From Paludibacter sp. (lineage in GTDB: Bacteria > Bacteroidota > Bacteroidia > Bacteroidales > Paludibacteraceae): a stretch of 47,481 nt of DNA. Where the stretch lies: contig JADGPS010000015.1 in NCBI GenBank assembly GCA_017882285.1, positions 1 through 47,481 on the forward strand, read 5' to 3'. This document shows, in pieces, positions 33,701 through 41,388 of this stretch (its first letter is position 1; each line of letters begins with the position of its first letter). The translations under genes were made by a program, and so were the position numbers. A model generated the notes under the pieces. It saw nothing but the letters and a program-made list of their open reading frames with translations. It made no database searches and was not told the origin of the DNA.

Positions 33701-34885
33701 TCAGTGATTGTAGCAAGGGATGTAACGGAGTTAAAACAAGCAGAAAATGACTTGCGCGAAAGTGAACAAAAACTAAGCACTCTTTTCGCCTCCATGACCG
33801 AAATGGTTGCCATGCACGAATTGGTGTTTAATGAAAAGGGCGAAGCAGTAAATTATCGTATAACTGATTGTAACGATGCATTTTGCCGAAATATTGGAAT
33901 TAGAAAGGAAAATATAATTGGGAGACTGGCTAATGAGGTTTATCAAACCGAAAAAGCACCATTTCTGGAAACATACACTCGGGTAGCTATTACTGGCAAA
34001 TCGTTTGAACACAATATCTACTATCCGCCGATGGACAAACACTTTTTAATTTCGGCGGTTTCGCCCGGTAAAAATATGTTTTCAACCATCACCAACGATA
34101 TTACAGTAATTCAAAAAGCGCATGAAGAAATAGACCAAAAAAACAAGGAATTGGAGAATTATATTTATGTGGCTTCGCACGATTTGCGGTCGCCGCTGGT
34201 TAACATTCAAGGTTTTAGTCAGCGATTGCAAAAACAAACGGAAGAAATTAAGCACGTTTTGACTGCCAATGAACCGGATAATGAAACGAAGGACAGTTTA
34301 GCCAAAATTACCAATGAAACGTTGCCCAAAACGCTCAACTTTATTTTGACGAATGTAAAAAAAATGGACACGCTTATTAACGGGCTTTTGCAGGTATCCC
34401 GAACGGGTCGAATTACAATGGTGATTACAAAAATTGATATGAACCATTTAATCAACACGATACTGTCGCATTACAGTTTTCAAATCACAGAAATGAAGGC
34501 CGAAGTAAGTATCACAGATTTACCCGATTGTTATGGCGATGAAAATCAGCTAAACCAACTTTTTTCGAATATTATTGGCAATGCGCTCAAGTACAGAGAC
34601 AAAAACCGACCGTTGGAACTGAAAATTGCTGCTAAAACACACTACAACAAGGTTATTTACAGCATTTCCGATACAGGAATTGGTATTCATCAGCGTGATA
34701 TTGAAAAAATCTGGAATGTGTTTTACCGGGTCGATTCAACAGTTAGCGAAGCAGGAGATGGTATCGGGTTGAGTTTAGTGAAACGAATTGCCGATAAGCA
34801 CAAAGGCAAAATCTGGGTCGAATCGGAAGAAGGAAAAGGAAGCACTTTTTATGTCGAATTACAAAAAAATGAGTTTGTGGAATAA
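30743..34885 (+). CDS. cytoplasmic multi-PAS/GAF sensor histidine kinase
   Basis: 1380 residues, no membrane segment. Approximate order: PAS1 70-185, PAS2 192-310 (with YFNEPWLKFTGR, a PAC-rich type), PAS3 317-435, PAS4 442-560, PAS5 569-685, GAF 691-860, PAS6 872-1000, PAS7 1008-1125, HisKA with NYIYVASHDLRSPLVN (phosphoacceptor His1146), and HATPase_c with NQLFSNIIGNALKY, DTGIGI and GDGIGLSLVKRI. DITERK joints mark most PAS boundaries. It should autophosphorylate in response to cytosolic cues; ligands are unknown. It is of the HisKA/HPK1 type, unlike the two HisKA_3 kinases downstream, so its partner is more likely the Rcp1-like receiver at 35363. The gene that follows is 477 bases away. 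Confidence 0.92.
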   Translation: MNNSSKQSKTTNLLQKAETLLKINSSETGSPLSEIETLKLVHELEVHQIELELINEELMLASSAAQNATEKYTELFDFAPLDYFTLSKEGKIIELNLSGAQLLSKVRTHLRDSLFGSFVSDDTKPIFNLFLEKAFSSKVKETCEVILSVNDNLPMYVQLTGIATKNGEQCLVTVIEIIERKLSEIELREKEVQYQNLANSGLALIWAADTNKSCNYFNEPWLKFTGRTLDQELGNGWAEGVHPDDLDRCLETYATAFDKREEFNMEYRLRHISGEYRWIWDMGTPNYNSSGEFIGYIGNCLDITERKQTEFAHNESEKRFQLLFNNAPLGYQSLDINGNFLEVNQQWLDTLGYKREEVIGKWFGDFLTPMYQDGFRKRFPIFKAQGHIHSEFEMLHKNGSILFIAFEGRIGKDLEGNFKQTHCILQDITESKRANEALIKSHEDFMDLFDNAPIGYHEIDAEGRIVRMNQTELNMLGYTFGELVGKHFWSIITEEKVSRKAIEAKLSGEYVPLDFFEREFRKKDGTTLSVLLKGKIFKDKDGRITGIRTTVQDITERKKAESVLLESEKEYRTLLDMSPVAKCILRDWALIYVNHSAIKLFGAKSSKDLVNKPILELIHPDFHKLTHENAKLLAKKGFVPKQEQRFVRIDGNVLEVETQSKSIIFNGKQATLVDISDITERKQSEEKIIKLSRVNLVLSNVNQSIVHIRDKQELFNQVCKIAIEDGKLRMAWIGIINPQTNKVDVVASYGIVNGYLDSVDIDLNYPVRSNGPTGKSINTAQHYYSNSIKTDEAMLPWRENAVSRGYNSAISLPLFLAGKVIGNFTLYSEEENYFNPEEIELLDKLAMNISFTMDYLENESERKNAEDALRESKSKLDAALASTTDAIFITDAEGNYIEYNDAFVKYLRFSSKDELLANFNDFSDIIQVNYSNGEIAPPEMWAVPRALRGETATNVEYKLLRKDTGESWVGSYSFSPMRDDKGEIVGSVIVARDVTELKQAENDLRESEQKLSTLFASMTEMVAMHELVFNEKGEAVNYRITDCNDAFCRNIGIRKENIIGRLANEVYQTEKAPFLETYTRVAITGKSFEHNIYYPPMDKHFLISAVSPGKNMFSTITNDITVIQKAHEEIDQKNKELENYIYVASHDLRSPLVNIQGFSQRLQKQTEEIKHVLTANEPDNETKDSLAKITNETLPKTLNFILTNVKKMDTLINGLLQVSRTGRITMVITKIDMNHLINTILSHYSFQITEMKAEVSITDLPDCYGDENQLNQLFSNIIGNALKYRDKNRPLELKIAAKTHYNKVIYSISDTGIGIHQRDIEKIWNVFYRVDSTVSEAGDGIGLSLVKRIADKHKGKIWVESEEGKGSTFYVELQKNEFVE

Positions 34886-34890
34886 TGAAT

Positions 34891-34976
34891 AGTCGGTAGT
34901 TTTTAGTTTTTAGTTTTTAGTTGGTAGTTGGTAGTCGGTAGTTGGTAGTCGGTAGTTGGTAGTCGGTAGTAAGTAG
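34891..34976. repeat. heptamer tandem repeat
   Basis: About a dozen imperfect copies of a 7-base unit (GTAGTCG, GTAGTTG, TTTAGTT) directly after the kinase stop codon. A shorter version with TAGTTCA units follows pdxH at about 8237-8264. Confidence 0.8.
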
Positions 34977-35000
34977 TTTGTCTTTTCCAAAATTTCTTCT

Positions 35001-35008
35001 TACTTTTG
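35001..35008 (+). promoter_or_regulatory. TAnnTTTG motif upstream of the receiver genes
   Basis: TACTTTTG. It is 354 bases before the receiver ATG, so either the leader is long (and includes the family A pair) or the true promoter is elsewhere. Confidence 0.3.
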
Positions 35009-35175
35009 AAAAATTTGATGAAAAATACAAGATAGATGGATCATTCATTTGCATTGATTGATCCTGAAACAAAGAGGTTATTTAATTAATAAACAATAGA
35101 CATTATATAAGTTGAAATCCTGATAATTTCAAATATAGTAATAGTTAGAATAATGTTATGATAAATTTTAGTTCT

Positions 35176-35285
35176 GACCCCCAAACCCCCAAATGGGGGC
35201 TTAATAGTGGTTCTAAGAGAAATATATCATTAAAGAAGATATTAGATACTTCGTCTTAAAGCCCCCATTTGGGGGTTTGGGGGTC
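35176..35285. repeat. family A inverted pair, CCCAAATGGG variant
   Basis: Left copy 35176-35204 (GACCCCCAAACCCCCAAATG) and right inverted copy 35256-35285 (CCCCCATTTGGGGGTTTGGG), with a 51-base spacer. The arms are almost fully complementary. The sequence differs from the TAA type but keeps the plan. Confidence 0.85.
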
Positions 35286-35362
35286 AAAAAATGAATAACC
35301 TACATAAACTCTAATGTATTAAACCGAACAGAAGAATTTGGTTGGACGCAATTAAAACAAAA

Positions 35363-35794
35363 ATGAAAAATTACAAAGAACTAATCATTCTCATTGCCGA
35401 AGATGATGATGGACATGCCGAATTAATTCAAACCGGATTACGGGAATCGGGCGTTTGTAATAAAATAATCCGGTTCACAAATGGAGAAGCTGCCTGGCTT
35501 TTTTTATCGGGCACCGGCGATAAAAATGTCCGCGATGCAACCAAAGCTTATTTGTTGCTGCTCGATATCAATATGCCCAAAATGGGCGGGGAGGAAGTAT
35601 TGAGAAGAATAAAATCTGACAAAGATTTAAAAGAAATACCGATTTTGATGCTTACTACCACCGACGATCCGCGCGAAGTGGAAGCTTGTTATAAACTGGG
35701 ATGTAATATGTATATCACAAAACCCGTCGATTTTAATAAATTCGCAGAAACCTTGAAGCGAATGGGTTTATTTATTCAAATAGTAAAGTTTTAA
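35363..35794 (+). CDS. single-domain response regulator (Rcp1/CheY-like)
   Basis: 143 residues from the ATG at 35363 (MKNYKELIILIAEDDDGHAE); an upstream TTG only extends the frame. It is a receiver domain alone: acidic patch EDDD, phosphoacceptor Asp68 in LLLLDINMPKMGG, Thr in LMLTTTDDP and the conserved Lys in MYITKPVDF. The longer loop before the Asp (GTGDKNVRDATKA) is typical of Rcp1-type receivers that pair with phytochrome-like or PAS kinases. It would relay phosphate or act allosterically; no output domain. It lies 12 bases before the receiver-PAS-PAS gene and is probably cotranscribed. Confidence 0.9.
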   Translation: MKNYKELIILIAEDDDGHAELIQTGLRESGVCNKIIRFTNGEAAWLFLSGTGDKNVRDATKAYLLLLDINMPKMGGEEVLRRIKSDKDLKEIPILMLTTTDDPREVEACYKLGCNMYITKPVDFNKFAETLKRMGLFIQIVKF

Positions 35795-35806
35795 AACAAC
35801 AATTTT

Positions 35807-37108
35807 ATGAAAGTAAGAACGAACACAATTCTAATTGTAGAAGATGATGCTGGAATTTTGGAATTGCTTAGCGAAAAAGTTGAAGAAAGCGGTTATTCCA
35901 CTGCCTGTGTACAAACCGGTGCCGACGCTCTTTATTGGTTGAAAATGAATACGCCTTTTTTGATTGTATTGGATTATGGTCTTCCCGACATGAACGGTAA
36001 AGAGCTTTTGACTGAACTTTTAACAGATTCAATTTCCCTGCCTCCCTTTATTGTCTCAACGGGGCAGGGCGATGAGCGCATAGCTGTTGACATGATGAAA
36101 CTTGGTGCCAGAGACTATATTGCTAAGGATATTCACTTTCTTGAAATGATACCCTTGATTGTTCGTAAGGTTTGTACTGAGATTGAAAATGATAATAGAC
36201 TAAAAAGCACTGAACAAGAACTGGCTGAATCGAATCAATATATCAACCAAATTATCCAAAGTGCTCAAGAAGGGATTATTGTGTACGACCACAACTTGAA
36301 ATACCAGGTTTGGAATCCATTTATGGAGAAATTGGTCGGACTGCAGGCTTCGGAAGTTTTGGGCAAGTATTCACCTGAGCTTTTCCCATTTTTAGAAGAT
36401 GCGGGAATGATCAAAATAATTAAAAATGCGCTTTATGATGGAATTTCCCAGCAAATTGATTTCCAGTTCCAAAATTCTGAAACCGGAAAATGGGGTTGGG
36501 CTTCTGATACCACTGCTCCTTTAAGAAATGCCGCAGGGCAAATTGTAGGCGCAATTACGACTGTGCGTGATATAACCGAACAGAAAAATGCTGAAGAGAC
36601 ATTGCAAGTAAGTGAAAAAAGATACCGTACGTTTATCAATTCCACGCCGGATTTAGTTTTTTTAAAAGATGAACAGTTCAAACACGTTGTTGTCAATAAA
36701 GCTTTATGCGAATTTTATAATAAAACAGAAAAGGAAATAATCGGAAAAACAGACTTTGACCTCATGCCCGAACATTTTGCTGCTAACTGTCAGGCATCTG
36801 ATAAAGAAGCGGTAGAAGAAAATAAAATTGTGGTTACGGAAGAAAATGTAAATGATTTGTATTTTGAAACAGTGAAATTCCCAATTGAGTTTCAAAAAGG
36901 ACAAATTGGAGTTGGTGCTATTATACGGAATATTACCGACCGCAAACAGGCGGAGCAAGTTTTGAAAGACAAAATGGAAGAAATGAACCGTTTCCACCGC
37001 ATGGTTGTTGGTCGCGAACTGACTATGGTAGAATTGAAAAAAGAAATTAATGAATTGCTCGAAAAAGCCGGACAAGAAAAAAAATATAAAATAGCCGGCG
37101 AATCGTAA
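35807..37108 (+). CDS. receiver-PAS-PAS protein without output domain
   Basis: 433 residues. Receiver at 5-120 with VEDDAG, Asp56 in LIVLDYGLPDMNG, and a ARDYIAKD Lys. PAS A at about 145-260, PAS B at about 265-385, then a C-terminal charged helix (GRELTMVELKKEINELLEKA) typical of proteins that continue to other PAS/kinase modules, but here the protein ends. No HisKA, HATPase, GGDEF, EAL or HTH is present. It may act as a scaffold or modulator for the neighbouring kinases. It is tightly linked to the receiver gene upstream; the next gene is 218 bases downstream. Confidence 0.88.
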   Translation: MKVRTNTILIVEDDAGILELLSEKVEESGYSTACVQTGADALYWLKMNTPFLIVLDYGLPDMNGKELLTELLTDSISLPPFIVSTGQGDERIAVDMMKLGARDYIAKDIHFLEMIPLIVRKVCTEIENDNRLKSTEQELAESNQYINQIIQSAQEGIIVYDHNLKYQVWNPFMEKLVGLQASEVLGKYSPELFPFLEDAGMIKIIKNALYDGISQQIDFQFQNSETGKWGWASDTTAPLRNAAGQIVGAITTVRDITEQKNAEETLQVSEKRYRTFINSTPDLVFLKDEQFKHVVVNKALCEFYNKTEKEIIGKTDFDLMPEHFAANCQASDKEAVEENKIVVTEENVNDLYFETVKFPIEFQKGQIGVGAIIRNITDRKQAEQVLKDKMEEMNRFHRMVVGRELTMVELKKEINELLEKAGQEKKYKIAGES

Positions 37109-37160
37109 GTAGGACAAACAGAATGTCGTATTTATATCGTTTAGATAATCCTTTCTGGAT

Positions 37161-37269
37161 TTTGTGTTTACTTAGTGAAACTTAGTGTTTTTGTGGCCCT
37201 GCCTGCGGCAGGCAGGTTAGTGGCTATTTTTCTTGCCACAAAGGCCCTAAGGCTCAAAGAAACACAAAG
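37161..37269. repeat. inverted pair of CACAAAG-type repeats around a GC-rich palindrome
   Basis: Left arm 37161-37197 (TTTGTGTTTACTTAGTGAAA ... TTTGTGGC) and an inverted related arm 37235-37269 (GCCACAAAGGCCCTAAGGCT ... CACAAAG). Between them lies the palindrome CCTGCCTGC/GGCAGGCAGG (37198-37216). This is a different repeat family from A and B, with the same inverted-pair plan. Confidence 0.65.
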
Positions 37270-37326
37270 AATTATACGACATTATTTAGTTCCACATACT
37301 TAAATACTCAAACAAATTCCAATTTT

Positions 37327-40300
37327 ATGGAAAATAGAAAAATCAAAATTCTGGCTATCGATGACAATCCAGATAATCTTATTACGATTAAGGCATTGAT
37401 TAAGGAAGCGTTCCCAAACGTCTCGATTTTAAGTGCTCTAAACGGTAAAAAAGGCATTGAAATTGCCTCCAGCGATGATCCCGATGTCATTCTGCTCGAC
37501 ATAGTTATGTCCGAAATGGATGGTTTTGAGGTTTGCGAAAAGTTGAAGTCCGGCGAAAAGACAAGCGAAATTCCGGTTATTTTTATTACTGCCATAAAAG
37601 GCGATAAAGATAGTAGAATACGAGCATTGGAAGTAGGTGCAGAAGCATTTTTGGCAAAACCAATTGACGAAAGTGAACTTGCCGCACAGATTCAGGCCAT
37701 GATAAAAATTAGAATAGCCGTTTTGGAAAAGAAGAACGAAAACCTTCGACTTGCCGAATTGGTGGAAGAACGTACACGAGAAATTAATGCCAACTACATT
37801 GCATCGGTCAACTTGTTCGAAGACTTGGAAAAAGAGAATGCCAGAAGAAAGCAAACTGAAAAAGCCCTCTCTGAAAGTCAGGAAAGATACCGCACACTTA
37901 TTGAAAATGCAAGTGAAGCAATTTACGTAATTCAATCCGGCAATATAGTTTTTGCAAATAATGCCTGTTCTCAAATTGCAGGAGTTCCTGCTTCTGAACT
38001 TTTGGGAAAATCTATGTCCGATTTTGTTGATAAGGATCAAAGAGAGAGAGTTTTAAATCAACATATTGATTTGTCCGAAGGGAAAGTACAAACTAATAGC
38101 GGTATTTATTCAATTATAAAACCAGGAGGTGATAGAATCTGGTTATCTATAAATTCTGTACGAATAACATGGAATGACAATCCAGCTTCGCTCAATTTTG
38201 CTACCGACATAACCGAACGGAAACAAGCCGAAGATGCCTTGAAAGAAAGTGAGGAAAAATTCCGTGAAATGACAGATTTATTACCTCAAATTGTTTTCGA
38301 AACAGATGAAATAAACAACGTAACTTATTTAAATAAAAAGGCTTATGAAATAACCGGTTATACTGAGAGTGATTTATTAAAAGGTACAGCTCTACATGGA
38401 TTTGTTATTCCTGAAGATTATGAAAGACTTTTTAAAAATTTCAGAATCAAATTAGCCGGTAAAGCAACTAATGATAGAGAATATACTCTGCTCTGTAAAG
38501 ATGGATCAACTGTACCCGTTTTGATTTATTCTAATGTGATTATTAGAGATGGAAAAGCATCAGGTATAAGAGGGGTTGTTGTCGATATTAGTGAACGGAA
38601 ACAAGCCGAAAAGCAAATTCGCGAAAGTGAAGAAAAATACCGGTTGTTATTTGCTAATAATCCGCAACCCATGTGGATTTACGATTTGGAAACGCTCGCT
38701 TTTATGGAAGTAAACCAATCGGCTATAACCCATTATGGATATTCGAGAGAGGAATTTTTATCGATGACTATAAAAGATATCCGACCTGCCGAAGATATTC
38801 CCAACCTACTCAAAAATGTAGATAATATCAGACATGAAATAACTAATCCAATTAGTGTATGGCGGCATTTAAAGAAAAACGGAGAAATTATATTTGTCGA
38901 GTTAACATCTGTTTCCGTAACTTCGAATGGAAGAAAAGCATGCCATATTTTAATTAATGACATTACCGAACGGAAACAAGCCGAAGATGCCTTGAAAGAA
39001 AGCGAGGAAAAATTTAGAGAAATGGCGAATTTGCTGCCACAAATTGTATTCGAAATAGACTTAAATGGAGTAATGACTTATGTAAACGACCAAAGTTTCG
39101 CAGTTCTTGGATATAAGAATACTGAGTTGGTTGGACAAAAATCAGTTATGGTTCATATACCGGAAGAAAGAGACAGAGTAGTTGATTTACTCCAACGAAA
39201 ACCAAGTTGGAATGAAATTGTTGACAGGGAATTTACCATGTTGCGGAAAGATGGAACCGTGTTTACAGCATTAATTTATACAAATGGAATACTAAAAGAC
39301 AACAATTTAGTCGGTTTAAGAGGTATTATTGTAGATATTACCGAACGAAAATTGGCCGAAGAAAAACTTCAGATAAACGAATTGTTTTTAAAAGAAACAC
39401 AGAAAATTGCTCGATTGGGTTCTTATACGTTCAATTTTATTGACAATAACTGGACAAGTTCTGAAGTTTTAAATGAAATTTCTGGAATTCCGGATGATTT
39501 TGATAAATCATTTGAAAGTTGGGAGTCTTTTATTCATCCCGATTGGCAAAAAATAGTATCAGATTATTTCGAACAGGAAGTAATTGCCAAAAAATCAAAG
39601 TTTGATAAAATATATCAGATCATCCGGCAAACTGATCAAACTCCACTATGGGTACATGATATTGCTGAATTACAGTTTGATAAAGATAATCAACTTATAG
39701 GGATGATAGGTTCTGTTCAGGATATTACAGATATTAAAATGGCGGAAGAAGCACTGCAAAAAAGTGAAATGTTTCTGCGTACTTTTATTGAAAATTCACC
39801 TTTTGAGATTTGGGCTCGCGATGTAAATAACATCGGAATTATTGAAAATAAGAAAATGATTGATCGCTTTGGATCCATTTTAGGAAAAACATCAGAAGAA
39901 TTTTCTGCAAAAAATCCAAAAATTGTGGAATTATGGAATAAAAACAGCAAGCGCGTATATGCGGGTGAAACTGTTGACGATGTAGTTGAATATGAGTCTG
40001 ATAATACTAGTTTGTTTTTTCATCAGATCATCTTTCCTATCAAAAATAAAGAAGAAATTATTGGGATTGCCGGTTTTAATATCGACATAACCGAACGGAA
40101 ACGGATAGAAAGCGAATTAATGGAAACGCAGTCACTTTATCTCTCCTTTATTGAACAATTACCCAATGCCGTTTTCCGAAAAGACCTTGAAGGTCGTTAT
40201 ATTTTAGTTAATTCACATTTTTGTAAATTAAAGGGTGTGTCGAAGGAAGAATTTATGGGTGCCACGGCAAATGAAGTTGCTGCCAAGGAAAAACTTATTC

Positions 40301-41229
40301 AGGGAGAAGATGGACATGCCGTAAAATATGCGCAATCAGGCGAAGATGTTCATAAACAGATTATAAAAACCGGAAAGTCATTTGAGTCGGAAGAAGAATA
40401 TCCAACTCCCGATGGCAAAGTAATTTACTTGCATGTGCTTAAAATGCCGGTTATTGATTCCAACGGTGCGATTATTGGTACACAAGGAATTATGTTCGAT
40501 ATTACAGAACGTAAATTGATAGAGTTAGCTTTGAATGAGTCGGAAGAGCAACTGAAAAAATTTGCTTCGCACCTCCAAAATGTTCGGGAAGAAGAAAAAA
40601 TAGCATTAGCCCGCGAAATACATGATGACTTGGGGCAAATTCTGGTAGCACTAAAAATTGATATGGGCTTACTGAAACAAAAAGTTATTAAAAGTAATGT
40701 TTTCGCCGGTTCGAAAGATATTTTGGCTAAATTTGATAATATGGTAATCTTAATTGACGACACCATTAAAACGGCGAGAAGGATTATGAATGGTCTAAGA
40801 CCGGAACAAATTGAATTGCTGGGCTTTGTGGAAGCTACAAAAACGTATCTTCTCGATTTTGAGGAAAGACATCATATAAGTTGTCAGTTTAACCATGCCA
40901 TTTTGGAACTTGAGATGAGTACTCCACAAGCTGTGGCATTATTCCGAATTGTGCAGGAAGCGCTAAATAATATTGTCAAACACGCCAAGGCTACAGTAAT
41001 AATAATTAATTTGACCAATCCTGCCGGCAAATTAATGCTCGAAATTATTGATAATGGAGTTGGGTTTGATACGAATAAGATCGGTCGACAAGATTCGTAT
41101 GGCTTGATTGGTATGAAAGAAAGGGTCTTTCTGTTGGAGGGCGAATTGAATATTACAAGTAAAATTGGTGAAGGTACCACCGTGAAAGTTGAAATGCCAT
41201 ACGGAAATAATCAGAAAAGCCTTAAATAA
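37327..41229 (+). CDS. receiver-7PAS-HisKA_3 hybrid histidine kinase
   Basis: 1300 residues, cytoplasmic. Receiver at 5-125 (IDDNPDN, Asp58 in VILLDIVMSEMDG, AKPI Lys), a coiled coil (about 130-180), then seven PAS domains starting near 186, 310, 436, 561, 687, 814 and 936, most ended by DITERK. The transmitter is the NarX/DesK type: HisKA_3 with REEEKIALAREIHDDLGQIL (His1099) and HATPase_c with FRIVQEALNNIVKHAK and DNGVGFD. Such kinases normally pair with LuxR-type regulators, and one is at 46548. The receiver at the N-terminus may feed phosphate or control from elsewhere. PAS2 and PAS4 share nearly identical DNA at their starts (38212 and 38965). Confidence 0.92.
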   Translation: MENRKIKILAIDDNPDNLITIKALIKEAFPNVSILSALNGKKGIEIASSDDPDVILLDIVMSEMDGFEVCEKLKSGEKTSEIPVIFITAIKGDKDSRIRALEVGAEAFLAKPIDESELAAQIQAMIKIRIAVLEKKNENLRLAELVEERTREINANYIASVNLFEDLEKENARRKQTEKALSESQERYRTLIENASEAIYVIQSGNIVFANNACSQIAGVPASELLGKSMSDFVDKDQRERVLNQHIDLSEGKVQTNSGIYSIIKPGGDRIWLSINSVRITWNDNPASLNFATDITERKQAEDALKESEEKFREMTDLLPQIVFETDEINNVTYLNKKAYEITGYTESDLLKGTALHGFVIPEDYERLFKNFRIKLAGKATNDREYTLLCKDGSTVPVLIYSNVIIRDGKASGIRGVVVDISERKQAEKQIRESEEKYRLLFANNPQPMWIYDLETLAFMEVNQSAITHYGYSREEFLSMTIKDIRPAEDIPNLLKNVDNIRHEITNPISVWRHLKKNGEIIFVELTSVSVTSNGRKACHILINDITERKQAEDALKESEEKFREMANLLPQIVFEIDLNGVMTYVNDQSFAVLGYKNTELVGQKSVMVHIPEERDRVVDLLQRKPSWNEIVDREFTMLRKDGTVFTALIYTNGILKDNNLVGLRGIIVDITERKLAEEKLQINELFLKETQKIARLGSYTFNFIDNNWTSSEVLNEISGIPDDFDKSFESWESFIHPDWQKIVSDYFEQEVIAKKSKFDKIYQIIRQTDQTPLWVHDIAELQFDKDNQLIGMIGSVQDITDIKMAEEALQKSEMFLRTFIENSPFEIWARDVNNIGIIENKKMIDRFGSILGKTSEEFSAKNPKIVELWNKNSKRVYAGETVDDVVEYESDNTSLFFHQIIFPIKNKEEIIGIAGFNIDITERKRIESELMETQSLYLSFIEQLPNAVFRKDLEGRYILVNSHFCKLKGVSKEEFMGATANEVAAKEKLIQGEDGHAVKYAQSGEDVHKQIIKTGKSFESEEEYPTPDGKVIYLHVLKMPVIDSNGAIIGTQGIMFDITERKLIELALNESEEQLKKFASHLQNVREEEKIALAREIHDDLGQILVALKIDMGLLKQKVIKSNVFAGSKDILAKFDNMVILIDDTIKTARRIMNGLRPEQIELLGFVEATKTYLLDFEERHHISCQFNHAILELEMSTPQAVALFRIVQEALNNIVKHAKATVIIINLTNPAGKLMLEIIDNGVGFDTNKIGRQDSYGLIGMKERVFLLEGELNITSKIGEGTTVKVEMPYGNNQKSLK

Positions 41230-41388
41230 TTTTCGGAACAAAGGTGGAAATACCTGATATTTTGCGAACAATATCGAGTTGTTTTTAATCGTTGAGCGTT
41301 GGTAAAAACGTCCAGGCGTTCATACATAGTTAATAATGTAAAAAAATTAGAATTCGGTTTAAAAAACTTTTTAAATCTAACCAATATC

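Larger units (their letters stand above)
34886..35362. other. 477-base region between the first kinase and the receiver gene
   Basis: Holds a heptamer tandem repeat (34891-34976), a TAnnTTTG motif (35001-35008), AT-rich sequence and a variant family A inverted pair (35176-35285). No gene is seen. Confidence 0.65.

Noticed and set aside
34891-34976. Short regular repeats as a CRISPR array
   Set aside because: Units are 7 bases and contiguous, with no spacers, and no cas genes are in the window.
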